DNA from: CAYGXH01 sp964354485
GTDB lineage: Bacteria > Bacteroidota > Ignavibacteria > UBA10030 > SZUA-254
Reading direction: 5' to 3'
NCBI GenBank assembly: GCA_964354485.1
Contig: CAYGZY010000135.1
Location: 1 to 7,216, forward strand
DNA: 7,216 bases
Under the pieces are notes generated by a model. The model did not search any database and was not told where the DNA came from. It worked only from the letters and a program-made list of their open reading frames with translations. The position numbers and the translations under genes were made by a program. Of the stretch, positions 1 through 5,308 are shown one piece after another (positions within the stretch are counted from its first letter, which is position 1; the number at the start of each line of letters is the position of its first letter).

Positions 1-3000
1 GAAGTCGGAATAGTAATACAAATGGAACGGTTGCCGCTGTACTGAACTGTGACAGAGTGATCGGCAGTCAGAGTGTGTTTAGCGGTGACGCTGTTATTCT
101 CGACTTCTTCGATCAGGAGCGTTTTTGCGGTGAAGTCGTTCAGCCTGCATGTCACTGTCAGGGGGTACGCGGGGGATCGCAGCTGGATCGGATAGCGCTG
201 CTCACCTTTGCTTTCCTTCGTATATCCCTCGATCATCTGTTGTGTCTCAAAACGTACATCGAATAGATCTCCGGGCGGCGTAGGCGGCAGTTCATGACTG
301 CCCGGCGAGAACTGATTCTGAGAAACATCCGAGAGATACAATCTCCGAGTGCGGCCCAGGTTGTCGGTTATGATAACCGTAACATTCGGTTGATTGAGCG
401 TCGCAAGTTTTGGAGCTGCTTCAGGTCCGAGAACGATGCTCCCGTTTGCACTTGCTTTTACCCAATAGCCATAGCCGGGTTTGAGTGTAGTGACCGGAGT
501 ATAACCTGTATCGGTATAAGTGTATGCATCGCTCACGATGATTCCTCCGCTGGGCGCCGATGTTTCGTGGTCAACTGAACCGATAATATTCCAGCCGGCA
601 AGGAGATTTGAAGAAACCGACGGCATCGCAGTGCCCTGAATAAACTGGCTAATGGCGCCGGTGGACTTTATCCAATATCCGATACCGGGCAGTATGGAAT
701 CGCTGGAAAGGTATGTCCCTGCGTATCTGTATGAGTATCCTCCTATGGCTGTCGGGAAGACTGAGATAGCACTGTAATCGCTCCGCGTAACGGGTGTGGA
801 TACTAAATTCCACCCTGTGGTCAGGGCAACAGAAGTTCCCTGAATGTTTGTCGTAATTAGGAAACAGCTGTCTTCACCGGGCCAGTCGGTGAGCGGATTT
901 AAATTTTGGTTGAGATCACCCATGGTACAAACGTCGTACTTTGTCACGTCGTAGATCCGGTAATCTCCTCCTATGTAATCCTTCATCCCAATGGAAGCGC
1001 CGGTAGCACCGATAGGAAGAGAGCCTGCCAGGAGAGGTCCGTACTGGAATTCTATGTCATTCGTTGTTTCATGCAGACGAATCTGAAAATTCAGATACGT
1101 AGTAGTTGAACCGGCATCGTAGTAGGCGAGAATATTACGCCACTGTATTACAAATGTCCGATTTGGTGTTACTCCAAGTGCTGTGTAACTTATCTGCCCA
1201 GTCCCCGTTGCCAGGTCGCCCAGCCAGGGGCAGAGTGTTTTTGTTGGACGCCCGGTGGTTGTTAACAGTGGAATAAAATAGCCACCTAGTTGTCCGGCGG
1301 TTGAGAGTCCGCGCAATGATCCACGAATTCCCGTACCGAATTCCATCCATCCGTTTGTACTTATCTGAACTGAATCGTACGTATAGTTATCATAAACGAA
1401 TGTAAACGGGAGCGGGACTCTCATTTGAGCATCATCACCTGCAGGTCCTGCACTGCCCGAAATTTCATCGTAGGGTGTGCGGTTCTTTGACACTATAAAG
1501 TTTTGTATAGTCGGTGATGAAACGACAAACAAAGAGCCCTCGAGAGTATCGTTGCTGTTATTGTTGTCGGAGGCGAGTGAAATTGCCTGTAATGTATAGT
1601 CTGCTGTATCGGGAGGTGAAAAGCTGCCGAAAGTAACAAGTCTTGTTTCAGCCAATCCCAATCCCGAAATGCTTTTAACGGAGCTGAACACCTCGCTCCC
1701 GTAACGAAGTATCCGGTATTTTACATCGAATGATTCCGGATGTGCAACAGCGCTGAGGTTCCGGAATGAAGCCTGCAGTGGAGTCAGGTTTGTGCCAACA
1801 TTGATCATTGCCCCGTCCGTAGGAAATATAAATTCGGCTACTTTGTAATCGAAGTAATCGGGCGGCAGTTCAAAGAGCATTTTGCGTTCCCAGATTCCGT
1901 TGCCGTGAGTTGCAACCCGCAGTGTACGGTTTGATGGAGAAATTGATAAATCGGAAACAATTACTCCGTCTGGTAGTCCTGCACCGAAAAGTGACCAGGC
2001 TGTACCGCCGTCAGTCGAAACATAAACGCTGATATCGTTGCCGACATATACAACGTTGGGATGAAGAGGATCTACAACCAGGGCGGTGGTGGGTGCGTCG
2101 GGAAGTGTACCGCTGATATCACTCCAGCTCGTGCCGGCGTCTGTTGTTTTAAAGAGATGTCCTGATCCAAATCCGCCGAATGCCGCATATACAATCCGCG
2201 AGTTCGTCGGATCAACCGCTAGATCCAATGGATAGCGGTTTGGCAGGCTTCCTGTTACATTCGTCCATGATGATCCGCCGTTGACTGTTCTATAGATGTG
2301 GGCAGATGTAACAATTGGTGCCATACCCACATAGATGGTATCCGTATTCGTGGCTGACATTGCCATGCAGAGAGCTGGATTTCCGTCGAGAGTCGCGCCA
2401 CCGTTTGTCGTGCTCCAGCTTCCTGCTGCGTTTATAGTCTTGTATATGCTTGTTGTTCCGAAGTACACCGTACTTGGATTGGATGGCGATATTACAATCG
2501 GAGAATTCCATGCTCCGGAAGTGAATGAACCTGTCCAGTTGAACGATACGCCGCGGTCAACCGATTTATACACATAGTAACCAAATCTGTAAACGGCGTA
2601 CATAATATTATCGTTCGCGGGATCTATTGCCGTCCAGCCTGATTCATCGACGGCGCTTCCATGATCCCATGATGAGGCGCCGAGGTAGCGATATCCCGGA
2701 ATATGGTCCTGCGATTGGGCGAGAGCGAGCAGTGAATCTGTGGTTGAGCAGGAAAATCCATTGTATATTTGTCCGGATTGCATACCGGCTCCGACATTAG
2801 TGTAGCTTGCTCCGAAATTTGTCGAGCGGTACACACCGTCGTCGTTCACAACGTAAATTATATCCGGATTTGTGGGATGATGTGCATATCCATGGTGATC
2901 GGCATAGGAGCCGGGGCTTGTATTAAATACAGTGCCGCCGTTCGTGGATTTGTATATCGGAACACCGGCATGAATTATTTGTGTGGAGTCGGTAGGATGA

Positions 3001-4097
3001 ACAGCTACAAAGTGTGAATACCACCCCTGCACGCCAAAAACTCCGCTGCCTGTATACTCGATGAGTCTTACCCACGATGTTCCGAAATTTGTCGATCGGT
3101 ACAGATCACCTACACCTGTCGTGCTATCGGCAGCACTTGCGTATACCACATTAGGATGTGCCGCATAAACTGCGAGCATAGTTTTACCGGTATATGGCAG
3201 TCCGGATCCGCGGGGCAGGCTGAATGAATTCCAGTTTTCGCCGCCGTCTGTCGTGGTAATGATAGTTCCGGATGTGAAATTGCCAAGAGAACACATTACC
3301 TTATTCGTATCGGTGAGGTGAATGACGACGTCCATCGCCATTAATGCGCCGTATTTTATATTCCACGTCGCTCCGGCATCGGTTGTCTTGTAAACACCGT
3401 CTGTAGTGGCTGCCCAGATGGTATTGGGATTGAGCGGATTCATCCTCATTGCCTGAATACCACTCTGCTGGTTATACGTCCAATCTAGACTCTTCGTCCA
3501 TGTCGTTCCACCATCGGTGGTTTTAAGTATACCGATACCGTAACTTCCTCTGGTAGTTCGAAGAACCAAACCGCCTACCGCATGAAAGTATCGGTACACC
3601 TCACCTGTGCCTATGTACATAGTGTTTGTATCAACCGGATTAATAATGATGGCTGATACACCAAGAGCCGGATAACCGAGTTTGACCTGCTGCCAGTCGC
3701 CGCCAAGTCCTCCACCCTTTGAACGCCACAATCCGCCGCTTGCAGTGCCGACGAATACGGTATTCGGATTCAGAGGATTGATTGCAACACTCTTTGTCCT
3801 GCCCTGAAGATTTGTAGGACCGATCGGATCCCAGATACTTCCCGCACTGAGTACGCCGGATATTTCCCGTGATTTCGTTTTTGCCGAAATATACTCACGA
3901 AAATATTTATCCTTGGGAATATCATTATCAGGGTATGCACGCGATTGTGTCCAGAAGTCGAGAGCTTCGAGAGCGCCTGAACGCTGATAGTTGTGCTCTT
4001 TTGGTTTATCGATTTTCTTGATATCACTGCCGGGCTGGAAGAGAAACGCGGCAAGAAATACAACCAGAATCGATACAAAAGTAATTACTCTGCGCAT
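1..4097 (-). CDS. Giant secreted Asp-box (BNR/sortilin-like) beta-propeller protein, probable T9SS cargo; C-terminus beyond the window
   Basis: The frame is open from ATG at 4095-4097 to the left edge: 1365 complete codons, no stop. I translated every line and found no frameshift. Residues 1-22 form a signal peptide (MRR, then a hydrophobic run to LFQPG). Residues 87-100 carry the W-(x)2-IGPTN-(x)2-GR opening typical of exported Bacteroidota/Ignavibacteria Asp-box proteins. Residues about 105-740 are propeller repeats with twelve Asp-boxes, ending in a THGNGIWER motif (731-739). Then come an Ig-like segment (about 750-865), a nidogen-like sandwich (about 870-1050; ISTNGWM at 912-918, FVIQWRN at 982-988), two GWN...GYW modules (1092-1224) and a beta-rich domain with a PPTPP...FDVRF stretch. 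Known of such proteins: a C-terminal type IX sorting domain often follows; here that is inference. The likely site is cell surface or outside; ligand and activity are unknown. The start has a good ribosome-binding site 7 bases upstream. Confidence 0.88.
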   Translation of the reverse strand, partial: MRRVITFVSILVVFLAAFLFQPGSDIKKIDKPKEHNYQRSGALEALDFWTQSRAYPDNDIPKDKYFREYISAKTKSREISGVLSAGSIWDPIGPTNLQGRTKSVAINPLNPNTVFVGTASGGLWRSKGGGLGGDWQQVKLGYPALGVSAIIINPVDTNTMYIGTGEVYRYFHAVGGLVLRTTRGSYGIGILKTTDGGTTWTKSLDWTYNQQSGIQAMRMNPLNPNTIWAATTDGVYKTTDAGATWNIKYGALMAMDVVIHLTDTNKVMCSLGNFTSGTIITTTDGGENWNSFSLPRGSGLPYTGKTMLAVYAAHPNVVYASAADSTTGVGDLYRSTNFGTSWVRLIEYTGSGVFGVQGWYSHFVAVHPTDSTQIIHAGVPIYKSTNGGTVFNTSPGSYADHHGYAHHPTNPDIIYVVNDDGVYRSTNFGASYTNVGAGMQSGQIYNGFSCSTTDSLLALAQSQDHIPGYRYLGASSWDHGSAVDESGWTAIDPANDNIMYAVYRFGYYVYKSVDRGVSFNWTGSFTSGAWNSPIVISPSNPSTVYFGTTSIYKTINAAGSWSTTNGGATLDGNPALCMAMSATNTDTIYVGMAPIVTSAHIYRTVNGGSSWTNVTGSLPNRYPLDLAVDPTNSRIVYAAFGGFGSGHLFKTTDAGTSWSDISGTLPDAPTTALVVDPLHPNVVYVGNDISVYVSTDGGTAWSLFGAGLPDGVIVSDLSISPSNRTLRVATHGNGIWERKMLFELPPDYFDYKVAEFIFPTDGAMINVGTNLTPLQASFRNLSAVAHPESFDVKYRILRYGSEVFSSVKSISGLGLAETRLVTFGSFSPPDTADYTLQAISLASDNNNSNDTLEGSLFVVSSPTIQNFIVSKNRTPYDEISGSAGPAGDDAQMRVPLPFTFVYDNYTYDSVQISTNGWMEFGTGIRGSLRGLSTAGQLGGYFIPLLTTTGRPTKTLCPWLGDLATGTGQISYTALGVTPNRTFVIQWRNILAYYDAGSTTTYLNFQIRLHETTNDIEFQYGPLLAGSLPIGATGASIGMKDYIGGDYRIYDVTKYDVCTMGDLNQNLNPLTDWPGEDSCFLITTNIQGTSVALTTGWNLVSTPVTRSDYSAISVFPTAIGGYSYRYAGTYLSSDSILPGIGYWIKSTGAISQFIQGTAMPSVSSNLLAGWNIIGSVDHETSAPSGGIIVSDAYTYTDTGYTPVTTLKPGYGYWVKASANGSIVLGPEAAPKLATLNQPNVTVIITDNLGRTRRLYLSDVSQNQFSPGSHELPPTPPGDLFDVRFETQQMIEGYTKESKGEQRYPIQLRSPAYPLTVTCRLNDFTAKTLLIEEVENNSVTAKHTLTADHSVTVQYSGNRSICITIPT
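426..824 (-). repeat. Two tandem GWN...GYW modules in the large secreted protein
   Basis: Residues about 1092-1155 and 1165-1224 repeat the same layout. A GWNLVS/GWNIIGS strand (1095 and 1168) is followed by a Y-rich middle (GGYSYRYAGTY; SDAYTYTDTGY), then a PGIGYWIKS/PGYGYWVKA strand (1137 and 1206) and a short closing strand. The offset between copies is about 70-73 residues. Such GWN-to-GYW modules recur near the C-termini of large exported proteins in Bacteroidota, Ignavibacteria and relatives. I know of no settled function; a surface adhesion or spacer role is inference. Confidence 0.75.
1995..3722 (-). repeat. Array of twelve Asp-box (BNR) repeats forming beta-propeller blades
   Basis: Protein-level repeats of the form [S/T]-x-[D/N]-x-G-x-[S/T]-[W/F/Y] begin at residues 193, 238, 282, 335, 384, 425, 512, 554, 604, 651 and 694 of the large protein. 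A degenerate copy lies at 126-135, with a two-residue insertion and no Asp. The clearest are TTDGGTTW (193), TTDAGATW (238), TTDAGTSW (651) and STDGGTAW (694). Variants use Asn for Asp (335, 384, 425, 554, 604) or lose the central Gly (554). Steps are mostly 41-53 residues, as expected for one box per propeller blade. The step from 425 to 512 is 87 residues, so one blade there probably lacks a recognisable box. Before many boxes there is a NP-x-(N/D)-x-(V/I)-(Y/F/W)-(V/A)-G type strand, as in sortilin/Vps10-like propellers. Asp-boxes are structural turns, so they do not by themselves imply catalysis. Confidence 0.9.
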
Positions 4098-4104
4098 GGG
4101 GAGT

Positions 4105-4110
4105 TCCTTT
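4105..4110 (-). promoter_or_regulatory. Shine-Dalgarno site of the propeller protein gene
   Basis: Read on the minus strand, AAAGGA lies 7 bases before the ATG at 4095-4097. This good spacing, together with the signal peptide that begins at this ATG, fixes the start of the large gene. Confidence 0.7.
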
Positions 4111-4130
4111 CTATAAGGGGATTTATTAAC

Positions 4131-4160
4131 GTAAGATACATTATTTTGGCGGATAATCAA
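4131..4160 (-). promoter_or_regulatory. Candidate promoter for the propeller protein gene
   Basis: On the minus strand TTG (4158-4160) is followed after 19 bases by TATCTT (4133-4138). This fits the Bacteroidota primary-sigma pattern TTG-N19-21-TAnnTTTG except for its last two bases. It can also be read as a weak sigma-70 style pair, TTGATT-N16-TATCTT. An overlapping alternative is TTGAAG-N17-AATAAT, with TTGAAG starting at 4168. The site would leave a leader of about 30 bases before the ATG. The stretch is AT-rich, so chance matches are possible. Confidence 0.35.
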
Positions 4161-4382
4161 TACTTCAAATATGCGTGGCGGTATTCTATTGTATATAGAG
4201 AAAAACGAAGACAGCGGGACGTAACCACCATTTCCGATCAATGGGATTGACAGGCATAATGCGGCTTAACTTATGGAGAAGAACAACCGGCGCCTTCTAT
4301 AAATGCAATCCGGGGACAGAAGAATTCTTAACGGCAGAATCTCGATAAATTATTCGAAAGGAATTCAGATCAGACGGGAAAA

Positions 4383-5300
4383 TCAGAATTGGTAAACTAT
4401 TCTCAATCCGCCATTACCCGGCACAATGCTTAGTCCGCTCCGGTCCGAAAATGATACGTTTTTCCGCTTTTCCTCCTGAGAGATAACATACATGCTCGTG
4501 CCGATTCCAATGACACCGCCGATGATGACATCTGACAGCCAGTGCTGGTGGTTGTATACCTGGAGGAATCCGTCAAGGATTGCCAGACTGAACAGTCCGA
4601 CACTTGCAAATGTGTTGTCGATACGGTTGCTGAGAATCGTGGAGAGTGCAAAAGACACCGTTGCATGTCCGGATGGAAATGCCTGCATCCTGAACCGCGG
4701 TTCGAACCAATGGAAATCCCATGAGTTGTCCGTGAGGAATGGTCTGGTTCTTCCGAATGCCCATCGGAGGATCATAACTGTGGATCCGGAGTATAGCAGA
4801 CTTTGCGTCAACAGACGTCCCGTAATTCTTAGCTCATTCATGTGTGTGAACAAGCCGATTCCATATATGCCTGCGGCAAAAATGCTGCCGTATTCTACCT
4901 GTCCGTACTTGAGGGGGATATCCTGATATTTGCCGGCGAAAATTCTTTGGTGATCTCTTTCCACTATCCTTTTAATTTCTCTGTCTGCAAACATAAGAAA
5001 AGTTGTAGCGGTAACGCCAGATGCAGCAATGATCCACTCCCGGTCTGAAAAATCAAGCGGCGCTCCGAAGTACCTAACAGCGTCATGAAATCCGATTTTT
5101 ATGTCATCCACCACTATATCGGGAATCGATTGTCGTGTGAGAGACGAATCGTCATTTCTTTCGGAACAAAAAAGTATGCCGGTCCGAAATCCGATCAGGA
5201 GAATAATATAGAGATATCTGCTTATAAACCGCATATTCGAAGTTGATTTCTTCGTTGCGGAGTTTAATGACGGTCCGGCAGAACAATGGACAGCTGTCAT
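4383..5300 (-). CDS. PAP2-superfamily membrane phosphatase with altered third motif
   Basis: A 305-residue protein of the PAP2 (type 2 phosphatidic acid phosphatase) superfamily, whose members remove phosphate from lipid phosphates such as phosphatidate or undecaprenyl pyrophosphate at the membrane. Motif 1 is R179-x6-RP (186-187), with Arg for the usual Lys. Motif 2 is PSGH at 209-212. Motif 3 keeps H253-x3-D257 within HWLSDV, but the Arg normally six residues before that His is Gln247 (codon CAG, 4560-4562). Hydrophobic segments lie near 90-105, 139-153, 163-180, 213-223, 231-247 and 256-274. The tail ends in GLRIVYQF. The start is uncertain: ATG at 5298-5300 directly abuts a GGGGAGGA sequence, whereas Met23 (5232-5234) would begin a cleaner signal or anchor sequence (MRFISR, then a hydrophobic run) but has a weak ribosome site. 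It lies 7 bases after the GH3 gene, probably in one operon. The exact substrate cannot be told. Confidence 0.9.
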   Translation of the reverse strand: MTAVHCSAGPSLNSATKKSTSNMRFISRYLYIILLIGFRTGILFCSERNDDSSLTRQSIPDIVVDDIKIGFHDAVRYFGAPLDFSDREWIIAASGVTATTFLMFADREIKRIVERDHQRIFAGKYQDIPLKYGQVEYGSIFAAGIYGIGLFTHMNELRITGRLLTQSLLYSGSTVMILRWAFGRTRPFLTDNSWDFHWFEPRFRMQAFPSGHATVSFALSTILSNRIDNTFASVGLFSLAILDGFLQVYNHQHWLSDVIIGGVIGIGTSMYVISQEEKRKNVSFSDRSGLSIVPGNGGLRIVYQF

Positions 5301-5308
5301 TCCTCCCC
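5301..5308 (-). promoter_or_regulatory. Purine-rich ribosome-binding site abutting the PAP2 start and overlapping the GH3 stop
   Basis: On the minus strand the GH3 stop TAG (5308-5310) runs straight into GGGGAGGA and then the ATG of the PAP2 gene. The GGAGG core ends one base before the ATG, which is closer than the usual 5-9. A wobble pairing of AGGGG would give a 4-base spacer. The arrangement suggests translational coupling to GH3, but also leaves open that translation begins at Met23. Confidence 0.55.

Larger units (their letters stand above)
4098..4382. other. Intergenic gap between the PAP2 and propeller protein genes
   Basis: This 285-base gap holds the candidate promoter and ribosome-binding site of the propeller gene. 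I found no GC-rich hairpin followed by a T-run after the PAP2 stop codon at 4383-4385, so no intrinsic terminator can be named. A 10-base perfect palindrome, AAGAATTCTT (4320-4329), is the only clear symmetry and is short enough to be chance. No convincing small gene or structured RNA was seen. The length, and a start signal for the downstream gene, suggest separate transcription of the propeller gene, though read-through from the GH3-PAP2 operon cannot be excluded. Confidence 0.5.

Noticed and set aside
880..920. Dockerin-like calcium loop around residues 1060-1071 (GDLNQNLNPLTD)
   Set aside because: Only one loop-like stretch is present, the acidic residue at the loop end is displaced, and there is no second repeat or helix pattern.
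1995..3722. Sialidase (GH33), suggested by multiple Asp-boxes
   Set aside because: Sialidases have about four or five boxes and an RIP motif near the start of the catalytic domain. Here there are twelve boxes and no RIP motif was seen.
3770..4078. A 102-codon minus-strand frame starting inside the propeller gene
   Set aside because: It is out of frame within the N-terminus of the large gene, which has the signal peptide, ribosome site and family motifs. Its protein has no recognisable features.
1995..4097. GH74 xyloglucanase (two seven-bladed propellers), suggested by the propeller length and the nearby glycoside hydrolase
   Set aside because: The N-terminal region has the IGPTN/GTASGGLWRS pattern of sortilin-like Asp-box proteins, and I see none of the GH74 catalytic-region signatures.
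4320..4329. Palindrome AAGAATTCTT as an operator or terminator stem
   Set aside because: It is only 10 bases, AT-rich, without loop or T-run, and expected by chance at this frequency in AT-rich intergenic DNA.
4492..4926. A 144-codon plus-strand frame opposite the PAP2 gene
   Set aside because: It is antisense to the conserved PSGH and HWLSD coding region, its protein shows no domain, and it has no clear ribosome site.
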